This document shows positions 41,925 through 50,251 of a DNA stretch of 64,000 bases, piece after piece. A model generated the notes under the pieces. The model did no database searches, had not been told where the DNA came from, and saw only the letters and a program-made list of their open reading frames with translations. Where the stretch lies: the NCBI GenBank assembly GCA_039812375.1, contig JBDIAO010000001.1, positions 112,138 through 176,137 on the forward strand, given 5' to 3'. The position numbers and the translations under genes are program-made. How positions within the stretch are numbered: position 1 is the stretch's first letter; each line of letters begins with the position of its first letter. The stretch is from JAGOME01 sp039812375. Its GTDB lineage: Bacteria; Actinomycetota; Actinomycetes; Actinomycetales; Dermatophilaceae.

Positions 41925-42518
41925 TCACGTCGTGCCGCGTCGTGACTGTGGCCGACCTCGCCAGTGCCAAGGCCGCCACCTCGCAGTCACGGTCGGCGCC
42001 GGGGTGAGCACAGCCCGCCCGGACCCGGAGCCGTCTGCGCTCGGGACGCGGGGGCGCCCGTACGGGGCGAGGACGTGGATGGTCGCGGACCTCAGCCACC
42101 TGGTCTCGATGTCCCCGGTCGAGTTGAGCCGCTCGGACTTGAGCACCGCGACCGCGGCCGACCATTGTGGATCATCCGGACGGATCTCGCGGACCCGTGC
42201 CTGCACGGTGAGCAGCCGTCCCTTGTCGACCTTGGAGCGGAAGATCACGTCGACGTCGTCGGGCAGCCAAGGCAGCGGTTGCTCGCCGGGTCCGGAGACG
42301 ACGTAGAGGGCCGGTCCGGTGCCCCGCGGGTCTTGGTCATCGTGCCAGGCGAACCAGATCGGGTGGGTCGTCCCGTCCGGCAACCGGATCCACGCGACGC
42401 GGGACTTGCTCGCCGCCTCGGCCAGGAGTCGGGTCACGTTGACCTCGGGCAAGTCGCTGCGCTCGGCGATGGCCCCCTGCGTGGGCTCGGAGGGCGTGAG
42501 CGGCGCGGTCTCGGTCAC
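41925..42518 (-). CDS. Putative pyridoxamine 5'-phosphate oxidase-like (split-barrel) protein
   Basis: The 197-residue protein contains VTRLLAEAASKSRVAWIRLPDG, HPIWFAWHDD and ALYVVSGPGEQPLPWL, then a strand-rich region, resembling flavin- or F420-binding split-barrel proteins. The family call is from pattern only. The GTG at 42518 (VTETAPLT) is chosen because the longer open frame upstream is Arg/Ser-rich with no structure. It is divergent from the CoA-lyase operon. Confidence 0.65.
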   Translation of the reverse strand: MTETAPLTPSEPTQGAIAERSDLPEVNVTRLLAEAASKSRVAWIRLPDGTTHPIWFAWHDDQDPRGTGPALYVVSGPGEQPLPWLPDDVDVIFRSKVDKGRLLTVQARVREIRPDDPQWSAAVAVLKSERLNSTGDIETRWLRSATIHVLAPYGRPRVPSADGSGSGRAVLTPAPTVTARWRPWHWRGRPQSRRGTT

Positions 42519-42684
42519 ACCGTGAACTGTCTCACAGGCGTGCTCGGCGCTGGCGCTGCTAGCGTCGCGGGGAGGGCCCGCGTGCGTCTGGAAGCGCGAG
42601 AGCGACCGGGCCCGCGGCATCCGGGCGGGTCACGCCCGGGCCGCCCGCCCAGACACCCACGTTCGACCCGACCCGAGGACATCG

Positions 42685-43764
42685 ATGCGCAGCCCTAAGG
42701 ATTTCTTCGCCCCCCTGGCCCTCGGGGCCCCCGCTCCGATCCACGAGGTGCCGGCCCGGCCGAGCCGGATGATCCACTTCTTCGACCCGAGCAACCCGAA
42801 GATGGCCGCCAAGGTTCCCGAGCTCGTCGGTGTCGTCGACATCCTCCTGGGCAACCTCGAGGATGCCGTCAAGGCCGACAACAAGGAGGCCGCCCGCCAG
42901 GGCCTGGTCGACATCGCCCGGGCCACCGACTTCGGCGAGCACACCCAGCTGTGGACCCGGATCAACGCCCTGGACTCCCCCTGGGTGCTCGACGATCTGA
43001 TCACCCTCGTCACGCAGGTCGGGGACAAGCTCGACGTCATCATGGTCCCCAAGGTCCAGGGCGCCGAGGACATCCACTACGTCGACCGGATCCTCGCCCA
43101 GCTCGAGGCCCGGGCCGGGCTGAAGCGCCCGATCCTCGTGCACGCCATCCTCGAGACGGCCCGCGGGGTGGCCAACGTCGAGGAGATCTGCGGGGCCAGC
43201 CCGCGCATGCAGGGCATCTCACTCGGCCCGGCCGACCTGGCCGCCGACCGGCGGATGAAAACCACCCGGGTCGGCGGGGGACACCCCGGCTACCTCGTGC
43301 GGGTCGACCCGGTCGGCGGGGACATCACCGGCGAGCGACCGGTCTTCCAACAGGACCTGTGGCACTACACGATCTCCCGGATGGTCGACGCGTGTGCGAT
43401 GCACGGCATCCTGCCCTTCTACGGGCCCTTCGGTGACATCAAGGACGTCGTCGCGTGCGAGGACCAGTTCCGCAATGCCTTCCTGCTCGGCTGCGTCGGT
43501 GCCTGGTCGCTGCATCCGGTGCAGATCGCCATCGCCAAGCGAGTGTTCAGCCCGAGCGCCGCGGACGTCGCCCATGCCCGGGCGGTCAAGGAGGCCATGG
43601 GGGATGGCACCGGGGCGGTCATGCTGGAGGGCAAGATGGAGGACGACGCCTCGCTCAAGCAGTGCCTGGTCATCCTCGAGCTCGCGCAGCGCCTGTCGGC
43701 CAACGACCCTGAACTCGCCGCACTGTATGGCGTGAACCCGGCGTCCGAGGGGAATGGAGTCTGA
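42685..43764 (+). CDS. HpcH/HpaI aldolase-family CoA-ester lyase, malyl-CoA/methylmalyl-CoA lyase type
   Basis: The 359-residue TIM-barrel enzyme has GNLEDAVKADNKEAARQ (metal-binding Glu-Asp), KLDVIMVPKVQG, ILVHAILETARGVANVEEI and MQGISLGPADLAADRRMKTT. ILPFYGPFGDIKD and GAWSLHPVQIAIAKRVF follow, as in L-malyl-CoA/beta-methylmalyl-CoA lyase (Mcl1). It would cleave malyl-CoA or erythro-beta-methylmalyl-CoA. The stop overlaps the second lyase (TGATG). A mesaconyl-CoA hydratase-like gene at 61104 supports an ethylmalonyl-CoA role. Confidence 0.85.
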   Translation: MRSPKDFFAPLALGAPAPIHEVPARPSRMIHFFDPSNPKMAAKVPELVGVVDILLGNLEDAVKADNKEAARQGLVDIARATDFGEHTQLWTRINALDSPWVLDDLITLVTQVGDKLDVIMVPKVQGAEDIHYVDRILAQLEARAGLKRPILVHAILETARGVANVEEICGASPRMQGISLGPADLAADRRMKTTRVGGGHPGYLVRVDPVGGDITGERPVFQQDLWHYTISRMVDACAMHGILPFYGPFGDIKDVVACEDQFRNAFLLGCVGAWSLHPVQIAIAKRVFSPSAADVAHARAVKEAMGDGTGAVMLEGKMEDDASLKQCLVILELAQRLSANDPELAALYGVNPASEGNGV

Positions 43765-44705
43765 TGAGCGCGCAGGTCTCGAACGGATCCGAGCAGCACC
43801 TGCGGCCGCGTCGCTCGGTGCTCTATATGCCCAGCTCGAACGACCGAGCCCTGGAGAAGGCCAAGACCCTCCCGGTCGACGGGCTCATCCTCGACCTCGA
43901 GGACGCCGTCGGACCGGACCACAAGGAGGTCGCCCGGGCCAACGCCTGTGCCGCTGCGGCATCGCGGGAGTACGGCCGCCGGGAGGTGACCATCCGGGTC
44001 AACGGCATCGGCACCGTCTGGCACGAGGCCGACCTGGCCGCCGCCTGCGCGGCCGGACCGGACGGCATCGTCGTGCCGAAGGTGAACTCTGCCAAGGAGG
44101 TCCGCCGGCTCGTCGAGGCGATGGAGCGCCACGGGGCACCCGAACGCACCCGGCTGTGGGCGATGATCGAGACCCCGGTCGCCATCGCGAAGGTGCGCAA
44201 GATCGCGAAGGCCTCCGAGCGGCTCGCGGTGCTGGTCATGGGCACCAACGACCTCGTCAAGGAGGTGCGCTCCGCGCACGTGCCGGGTCGGGCGCCGCTG
44301 CTGACCTCGTTGTCCCTGGCGCTGCTCGCGGCCCGCGAGGCCGGGATCGCCATCCTCGACGGGGTCTACAACGACGTGCGCGACGAGGCGGGCTTCCTCG
44401 CCGAGTGCGAGCAGGGCCGCGACCTCGGATTCGACGGCAAGACGCTCATCCACCCCGGGCAGGTCGCGGCGTGCAACGAGACCTTCGCCCCGAGCCCGGC
44501 GGCCGTGGAGGAGGCTCGCGGCATCCTGGCGGCCTGGGGGGCCGGAGCTGGGTCCGGGGTCGTCACCTACAACGGGAAGATGATCGAGAACCTGCACGTC
44601 GAGACCGCGCAGCGGGTCCTCGCGGTGGATGCCGCCATCCGCGCTGCAGAAGGCGCCGCAGAAGGTGCCGCAGAAGGCGCCTCGGGCGGGGCCTCCGGGG
44701 AGTAG
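43764..44705 (+). CDS. CitE-like CoA-ester lyase (malyl-CoA thioesterase/citramalyl-CoA lyase family)
   Basis: The 313-residue protein has RRSVLYMPSSNDRALEKAKTLPVDGLILDLEDAVGPD, VRINGIG-type strand VRVNGIGT (here IRVNGIGT), GIVVPKVNSAKEV, LWAMIETPVAIAKVRKIA and FDGKTLIHPGQV, the CitE/HpcH fold with its Glu-Asp metal site. In the ethylmalonyl-CoA route a second lyase homologue acts as (3S)-malyl-CoA thioesterase; CitE-type lyase activity is the alternative. The C-terminal 20 residues are an Ala/Glu/Gly repeat. It is coupled to the upstream lyase. Confidence 0.85.
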   Translation: MSAQVSNGSEQHLRPRRSVLYMPSSNDRALEKAKTLPVDGLILDLEDAVGPDHKEVARANACAAAASREYGRREVTIRVNGIGTVWHEADLAAACAAGPDGIVVPKVNSAKEVRRLVEAMERHGAPERTRLWAMIETPVAIAKVRKIAKASERLAVLVMGTNDLVKEVRSAHVPGRAPLLTSLSLALLAAREAGIAILDGVYNDVRDEAGFLAECEQGRDLGFDGKTLIHPGQVAACNETFAPSPAAVEEARGILAAWGAGAGSGVVTYNGKMIENLHVETAQRVLAVDAAIRAAEGAAEGAAEGASGGASGE

Positions 44706-44797
44706 TGGCATCGTCCGGGCCGTCGGTCTCGCGGACCGTCCCTTGGGATGCGTCGCATAGAATCGAGGTCCAGTTCAGGGGAAGGTGCGTCTCGAGA

Positions 44798-45673
44798 ATG
44801 GGCATGAGCATCCGGGGTGCCATCGGCATCGCCGTCCTGGCACTGTGCACCGGTTGCGGGGTGAGTTTTCACTCCGGATCCTCACAAGCGCCGACCTCTC
44901 CGGGCTTGCCCTCAGCCTCGTCTACCGTCGTCTCAGCGGCTCCGAAGGCATCCTCTTCCGAACCCGCCGAGAGCCCCACCCCCGCAGAGTCGCCCACGCC
45001 CACGGCGGGGGCGGCATCCTCCGCCGAGCAGCCGGCATCGGAGCCTGCCGCGCCGGCACCGACCGTGCGGGACACTTTGCGCCCCGGCGATCGCGGCGAC
45101 GATGTCCGCGAGCTTCAGCAGCGGCTCAGCGACCTCGGGTACTGGCTCGGAGATGCCGACGGCACCTGGGGGGACCTCACCACGCAGGCTGTCTATGCGG
45201 TGCAGAAGGCGGCCGGCGTGGACCGGGACGGTGTCGCCGGCCCGCTCACCCGCCAGGCCGTGGCCGACGGAGTGCGCCCACAGGCCCGCTCCGGCGCGGA
45301 CGGGGTCGAGATCGACCTGCAGCGCCAGCTGCTCCTCGTCGTGCGCGGTGGCCACGTCGTCACCATCCTCAACACCAGCACTGGCAGCAGAGTGCCCTAC
45401 ACCGAGGTCTACCAAGGCAAGACATACCGGGGAAGCGCCGTGACCCCGACCGGGACCTACTCGGTGTTCCGGCAGGTCCGAGGTGAGGACAAGGGCCCGC
45501 TGGGGACACTGTGGAGCTCGAAGTACTTCAACGGAGGCATCGCGGTGCACGGCGCACCGTTCGTGCCGCCATACCCGGCCTCGCACGGATGCGCCCGGGT
45601 GTCCATGGGTGCCATCGAGCACATCTGGGCCGACGGTCTCATGCCGCTCGGCTCCACGGTCATCGTCTACTGA
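44798..45673 (+). CDS. L,D-transpeptidase lipoprotein with peptidoglycan-binding domain
   Basis: The 291-residue protein has a lipoprotein signal (lipobox LCTGC), a Ser/Pro/Ala linker (about 25-90), a PG_binding_1 domain (about 93-155: DDVRELQQRLSDLGYWLGD) and a YkuD catalytic domain with HGAPF and PYPASHGCARVSM, catalytic C265. It cross-links the wall through 3-3 bonds or attaches proteins, outside the membrane. The ATG at 44798 is chosen for the signal peptide; ATG 44804 is close. Confidence 0.93.
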   Translation: MGMSIRGAIGIAVLALCTGCGVSFHSGSSQAPTSPGLPSASSTVVSAAPKASSSEPAESPTPAESPTPTAGAASSAEQPASEPAAPAPTVRDTLRPGDRGDDVRELQQRLSDLGYWLGDADGTWGDLTTQAVYAVQKAAGVDRDGVAGPLTRQAVADGVRPQARSGADGVEIDLQRQLLLVVRGGHVVTILNTSTGSRVPYTEVYQGKTYRGSAVTPTGTYSVFRQVRGEDKGPLGTLWSSKYFNGGIAVHGAPFVPPYPASHGCARVSMGAIEHIWADGLMPLGSTVIVY

Positions 45674-45719
45674 TGAGCCCTGACCGTGATGAGCCCTGAC
45701 CGTGATGAGCCCTGACGTG
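45672..45719. repeat. 16-bp tandem repeat after the L,D-transpeptidase gene
   Basis: GATGAGCCCTGACCGT occurs three times (the last copy imperfect) starting at the transpeptidase stop codon, in the short gap before the convergent esterase gene. It contains stop codons in several frames and is non-coding. Confidence 0.75.
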
Positions 45720-45723
45720 CGCC

Positions 45724-46575
45724 CTAACCCGTGCTGTGGCCGGCTAACCAGGTGAGTTGTTCGCCGACCAGGGGTCGCCAGACCGACGTGTCGTGGTCAC
45801 CGGGGCGGAATGTCGTCTTCGCCTGGGGCAGCTCGGCGGCGAGCGCGCGACTGACGTCGATGAAGTAGTCCTGCTCGCCACAGTCGATCCAGAGCGGGAT
45901 CTGGCGGAGTGTCTCGATCCGCTTCCCGGTGATGGACCACTCGTCGAACTGCTGTGCTGAGTCGAAGGCGTGTGACGCCTGCCGGGGGTCGGTGAACAGG
46001 GCCGGCGCCTGTGCGACGATCCCGCGGCATCGCCTCGGTCCGAGGGTGGCGCCGACGAGCAGGGCCCCATAGCCGCCCATCGAGTAGCCCATGAGTGCGA
46101 CTGGGGTATCTGCCGGCAGCTGGGCGGTCAGGAGCGCTGTCGGGATGACGTCGTCCACCACCAGAGCCAGGCCGTCGCCGTACCTTCCGCGTGGATGCCA
46201 CCAGGTGTTCTCCCCGGATGGCGCCGCAATCGCCCAGCCCGTGGTCTCGACGTGCTCGGCAAGGCCGAGCTCAGAGAAGGCCTGGGGGCCGGTGTGTCCG
46301 GCGCCGTGCAGGACGACGACGAGGCCGATCGGGGGCCTTCGCGTCGGGATGACCATCGCCAGCTGGGAGACACCCGACGGCAGGTGCCGGGTGATCAGGT
46401 CCCACGTGGTCACCGTGTCCGGTGACAGCGTCACGGCGACCGCCGGGGCCGAGGGGTTCGGCGTGGGCCCACCGACGGCGCACCCGGCCAGGGCTGTGTA
46501 TGCCGTCACCGCGGCGAAGGTGAGTACGCCGCGCCGCCCCGGGCGGGCGGCATCCGCCTGCGTAGGGTCGCGCAT
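45724..46575 (-). CDS. Tat-type lipoprotein esterase (alpha/beta hydrolase, esterase-D/PHB depolymerase-like)
   Basis: The 283-residue protein has a twin-arginine signal (RRGVLTFAAVTAYTALAGC) ending in a lipobox, so it should be a lipid-anchored exported protein. The alpha/beta-hydrolase core has VVVLHGAGHTGPQAFSELG (oxyanion loop), ALMGYSMGGYGALL (nucleophile elbow), an IDCGEQDYF acid and the RPGDHDTSVW catalytic His. The ester substrate is unknown. The start at 46575 fixes the signal peptide. Confidence 0.85.
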   Translation of the reverse strand: MRDPTQADAARPGRRGVLTFAAVTAYTALAGCAVGGPTPNPSAPAVAVTLSPDTVTTWDLITRHLPSGVSQLAMVIPTRRPPIGLVVVLHGAGHTGPQAFSELGLAEHVETTGWAIAAPSGENTWWHPRGRYGDGLALVVDDVIPTALLTAQLPADTPVALMGYSMGGYGALLVGATLGPRRCRGIVAQAPALFTDPRQASHAFDSAQQFDEWSITGKRIETLRQIPLWIDCGEQDYFIDVSRALAAELPQAKTTFRPGDHDTSVWRPLVGEQLTWLAGHSTG

Positions 46576-46616
46576 GTGCCTGACTCTATGCCGGAGGCGG
46601 CAGGACCCAGGGGCGG

Positions 46617-47915
46617 TCACAGACCGAGCACGGCATGGGCGATCAGGAAGTAGATGACGAGCCCGGTGGAGTCGACCAGAGTGGTGATCACCGGGGCGCT
46701 GACGACGGCCGGGTCGATGCCGGCGCGTCGGGCGAGAAGCGGGATGACGGCGCCGGCTGTAGTCGCCAGGGTGCACACTGCCAACAGCGCCAGGGCCAGG
46801 ACGAACGCGATGGGCCTGCCCACGAGCAGTGCGGCCGGAAGGAACCCGATTGCGGCGAGGAGTGCACCCAGGAGCGCCCCGGTGAGCATCTCCCGACCGG
46901 CGACCCTGGGCAGGTCTCGCACGCCGATAGTGTCGGTTGCCATCGCTCGCACGACCGTCGACACTGTCTGGGCGCCGGTGTTCCCGCCGGTGCCGATGAG
47001 CAGCGGGATGAACAGTGCCAGCGAGACGACGGAGGCCAACGTCTCCTCGAAGTAGTCGAGGACGTTGACCGTCAAGGTGGCAGCCGCGATGAGGATGAGT
47101 AACCAGACGATCCGTGAGCGCACCACGCCCAGGATCGGCGTGGCCAGGTAGCCCTGCGCGAGCGGCTCGGTGCCGCCGGCTCGAGCGGCGTCCTCGTCCT
47201 CGGCCTCCTGGAGGATCCGCATGGCGTCGTCGACGGTGATCACCCCAAGGAGCCGGTCCTCGGCGTCGACGACGGGCAGGCCGATCATGCCGTGGTCCCG
47301 GATGAGCCGGGCGGCCACCTCCTGGTCCTGAGTGGCATACACGGCGACCGGGGCGGACACCAGGTCCTCCACCGGGGTGTGTGCCGCGGCGCTGACCAAC
47401 GAGCGCAGCGAGACCACTCCGACGAGGACTCGCCCAAGCCCGATGACGGGAACCATGTAGATCGTTTCGGCGAACGACTGCTCGCGAAGACGCTCAAGGC
47501 CTGCAGCGGCGTCGAGGCCCTCGGGGATCCAGGCCACCTCAGGGGTCATCACTCGCCCCGCCGAGCCCGGAGGGTAGCCGAGCAGTTCCTGGGTCATCGC
47601 CCGCTCGTGCGGATCCAGTCCCGACAGCAGCTGCGTGGCGACCTTGGCCGGCAACTCGTCGACGAGCCGGGCGCGATCGTCGGGGTCGAGGTCATGGATC
47701 AACTCGGCGACCTGCTCGCTGCGCAGTCCCCGAAGCAGCGCCCGCTGAGTGCTGGGGGCGAGGTCCTCGAATGCCTCGAGCGCACGGTCTTTGGGCAGTA
47801 GGCGGAAGGCGAGTGCTGCATGGGTCGTGTCGAGACGTTGCAGCATCCGGGTGACCTCGACGGCGGGAAGCCTCTCGAGGTCAACGCTGAGCTCGGTGAG
47901 GCCCTTGGCGGTCAT
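46617..47915 (-). CDS. mgtE: Magnesium transporter MgtE
   Basis: The 432-residue channel has an MgtE N-domain (about 15-115), two CBS domains (about 120-245, with MVPVIGLGRVLVGVVSLRSL and GVITVDDAMRIL) and a five-helix pore domain carrying LFIPLLIGTGGNTGAQ, the conserved pore loop. It imports Mg2+ and closes when cytosolic Mg2+ is high. The ATG at 47915 is preceded by AGGGA. It is divergent from the acyl-CoA dehydrogenase. Confidence 0.94.
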   Translation of the reverse strand: MTAKGLTELSVDLERLPAVEVTRMLQRLDTTHAALAFRLLPKDRALEAFEDLAPSTQRALLRGLRSEQVAELIHDLDPDDRARLVDELPAKVATQLLSGLDPHERAMTQELLGYPPGSAGRVMTPEVAWIPEGLDAAAGLERLREQSFAETIYMVPVIGLGRVLVGVVSLRSLVSAAAHTPVEDLVSAPVAVYATQDQEVAARLIRDHGMIGLPVVDAEDRLLGVITVDDAMRILQEAEDEDAARAGGTEPLAQGYLATPILGVVRSRIVWLLILIAAATLTVNVLDYFEETLASVVSLALFIPLLIGTGGNTGAQTVSTVVRAMATDTIGVRDLPRVAGREMLTGALLGALLAAIGFLPAALLVGRPIAFVLALALLAVCTLATTAGAVIPLLARRAGIDPAVVSAPVITTLVDSTGLVIYFLIAHAVLGL

Positions 47916-48069
47916 TGGCGGTTCCCTCATGCAGGTCATTGTGTCGTTGCTCTGGTGCCCCTGCGCCGGAGTAAGGAGACTCACGTGGGCTGGAGGTGGG
48001 TTCGGCCCGGCGCAGTCGGCATACTCGGTTGCGAACCCCGACCCCGACGACACAAGGCGGCGATCACGC

Positions 48070-49272
48070 GTGTCCCGACTGCAGAGCACCGACGGCCTCA
48101 CCGAGGAGCAGGGCGAGCTGATCAAGCTCGTGCGCGAGTTCGTCGAGGAGCAGATCCTGCCGGTGGCGACGGAGCTTGAACACAAGGACGAGTACCCGAC
48201 CCAGATCGTCGAGGGAATGAAGGAGATGGGGATTTTCGGGCTGATGATCCCCGAGGAGTACGGCGGCCTGGGGGAGTCGCTGCTCACCTATGCGCTCTGC
48301 GTCGAGGAGATCGCCCGTGGCTGGATGAGCGTCTCGGGGATCATCAACACCCACTTCATCGTCGCCTACATGATCCTCCAGCACGGCACCGACGAGCAGA
48401 AGCAGCACTATCTCCCCAAGATGGCCACTGGGGAGATCCGCGGCGCCTTCTCGATGAGTGAACCGGCGCTGGGCTCGGACGTCTCGGCGATCCGCACCAA
48501 GGCCGTCCGTCAGGGCGAGAGTGACGAGTGGGTCATCGACGGCCAGAAGATGTGGCTGACCAACGGGGGGAGCGCCAACCTCGTCGCCGTGCTGGTGCGC
48601 ACCGACCTCGGGGAGCCCAGCGTCTATCGGAACATGACGACCTTCCTCATCGACAAGGAGTCCGGCTTCGGGGAGACCGCCCAGGGTGTCACGGTGCCGG
48701 GCAAGATCGACAAGATGGGCTACAAGGGCGTCGACACGACCGAACTCGTCTTCACCGGGCACCGCAGCAGCACCGCGCAGATCCTCGGAGGGGTGCCCGG
48801 CAAGGGCTTCTACCAGATGATGGACGGGGTCGAGGTGGGCCGGGTCAACGTCGCGGCCCGGGCGTGCGGGCTCTCCCGGCGGGCCTTCGAGCTCGGCATC
48901 GCCTACGCCCAGCAGCGGGAGACCTTCGGCAAGAAGATCGCCGAGCACCAGGGCATCCTCTTCCGGTTGGCCGACATGGCGACCAAGGTCGAGGCGAGTC
49001 ACCAGATGATGGTCAAGGCGGCCCGTTTGAAGGACTCCGGGCAGCGCAACGACCTCGAGGCCGGGATGGCGAAATATCTCGCCGCGGAGAACTGCGCAGA
49101 CGTCGTCGAGCAGTCCTTCCGGATCCACGGCGGCTACGGCTACTCCAAGGAGTACGAGATCGAGCGCCTCTACCGTGAGGCGCCGATGCTGCTCATCGGT
49201 GAGGGCACCGCGGAGATCCAAAAGATGATCATCGGCCGCCGTCTGCTCGAGGACTACAAGCTCAAGGGCTGA
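48070..49272 (+). CDS. Acyl-CoA dehydrogenase
   Basis: The 400-residue FAD enzyme has GIFGLMIPEEYGGLG, FSMSEPALGSDVSAIRTKAV, QKMWLTNGG and RETFGKKIAEHQGILFRLADM, ending REAPMLLIGEGTAEIQKMIIG with the usual base position. Substrate choice among short or branched acyl-CoAs cannot be read. The nearby malyl-CoA type lyases and a distant mesaconyl-CoA hydratase-like gene allow a methylsuccinyl-CoA dehydrogenase role, but that enzyme is usually longer. The GTG at 48070 is inferred from the domain start. Confidence 0.9.
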   Translation: MSRLQSTDGLTEEQGELIKLVREFVEEQILPVATELEHKDEYPTQIVEGMKEMGIFGLMIPEEYGGLGESLLTYALCVEEIARGWMSVSGIINTHFIVAYMILQHGTDEQKQHYLPKMATGEIRGAFSMSEPALGSDVSAIRTKAVRQGESDEWVIDGQKMWLTNGGSANLVAVLVRTDLGEPSVYRNMTTFLIDKESGFGETAQGVTVPGKIDKMGYKGVDTTELVFTGHRSSTAQILGGVPGKGFYQMMDGVEVGRVNVAARACGLSRRAFELGIAYAQQRETFGKKIAEHQGILFRLADMATKVEASHQMMVKAARLKDSGQRNDLEAGMAKYLAAENCADVVEQSFRIHGGYGYSKEYEIERLYREAPMLLIGEGTAEIQKMIIGRRLLEDYKLKG

Positions 49273-49385
49273 ACGTCCCGGCACTGGCGACGGTTTCGGC
49301 GAGGCGACGGGTCCAGCGAGGCTAGGGGTCCGGCACCTCATGGGCCATTCAGGCCACGTGCAGGCAGTTTTGCGACAATGGGTGC

Positions 49386-50078
49386 ATGACACCTCCCGCT
49401 GCTGCCGGGGGACGGATGATCCCACCGAGCCGTCTCCAACTTGAATACCCGATGTCCTTAGGGGTCTACGACTCCTACGAGGAAGCCCAGAAGGCCGTCG
49501 ACTACCTCAGCGACCATGAGTTCCCGGTCCAGAACGTCATGATCGTCGGCACCGACCTGCGCAGCGTGGAACGAGTCACCGGACGGCTCACCCGCGGCCG
49601 CGTGGCCACCGGTGGCCTGATGAGCGGTGCCTGGCTCGGCGCCTTCGTTGCCCTCGTCTTCGCACTTTTCGACCCCAAGGCGAGCAATGCCGCGAGCTTC
49701 CTGATCACTGTGGCGGCCGGTGCTGTGTTCGGTCTGGTGTGGGCGCTCATTGGGTATGCCTTCACCGGCGGGCATCGGGACTTCACTTCGGTGAGCCAGG
49801 TCGTCGCGACCAAGTACGAGGTACTCGTCGAGCACAAGGTGGTTGCCCGAGGGCGGGAGCTCCTTGCACAGATGGACCCGATGCGGGCCGCCCAGCAAGC
49901 CGCGCAGGCTGAGGTCGCACGAGCTCGTGCAGTGGAGGCAGCGAGGGCCGCGGAGGCGGCGGAGGCTGCGAGGGTGGCGGAGGCGGCGGCACGCCCATCG
50001 GCGGCCTCGACTCCCAGCTCCCCCGGTTCTGCTGAGCAGGGTCGGTCCCCGTTCGGGCCTTCTTCCCTGGAACCGTGA
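49386..50078 (+). CDS. General stress protein 17M-like (YflT domain) membrane protein
   Basis: The 230-residue protein has an N-terminal ferredoxin-like domain (LGVYDSYEEAQKAVDYLSDHEFPVQNVMIVG), two membrane helices (about 79-97 and 106-126), a short domain (HRDFTSVSQVVATKYEVLVEH) and an Ala/Glu/Arg helix at 170-205. It resembles YflT/GSP17M family members induced by stress; the function is unknown. ATG 49386 is used; ATG 49416 is an alternative. Copy B of the palindromes lies just downstream. Confidence 0.85.
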   Translation: MTPPAAAGGRMIPPSRLQLEYPMSLGVYDSYEEAQKAVDYLSDHEFPVQNVMIVGTDLRSVERVTGRLTRGRVATGGLMSGAWLGAFVALVFALFDPKASNAASFLITVAAGAVFGLVWALIGYAFTGGHRDFTSVSQVVATKYEVLVEHKVVARGRELLAQMDPMRAAQQAAQAEVARARAVEAARAAEAAEAARVAEAAARPSAASTPSSPGSAEQGRSPFGPSSLEP

Positions 50079-50111
50079 CGCACGACCTTCGTGAGACCCT
50101 GGCATCTCCGT

Positions 50112-50189
50112 GAGACCCCGGAACCCTGGCTTCACCCCGGAAGGTTTCCGGGGTGAAGCCACGATTTCGGGGTCACCCCGAAATCGTGG
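50112..50189. repeat. Extragenic palindrome cluster, copy B (between a stress protein and an antiporter)
   Basis: Two perfect hairpins share two bases: arms GGCTTCACCCCGGAA with loop GGT (50128-50160), and arms CCACGATTTCGGGG with loop TCA (50159-50189), after a GAGACCCCGGAACCC lead. TGGGGACGG repeats three times (50187-50213). The flanking genes converge, which suits a two-way terminator. Confidence 0.85.
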
Positions 50190-50251
50190 GGACGGTGGGG
50201 ACGGTGGGGACGGTGGGAGCAGGGTGGCCGCGGCGGGGGCAGGGTGGCGGG

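Noticed and set aside
46617..47915. Mg2+ riboswitch upstream of mgtE
   Set aside because: The leader before 47915 is short and overlaps upstream sequence of the divergent dehydrogenase; no M-box-like helices were found by eye.
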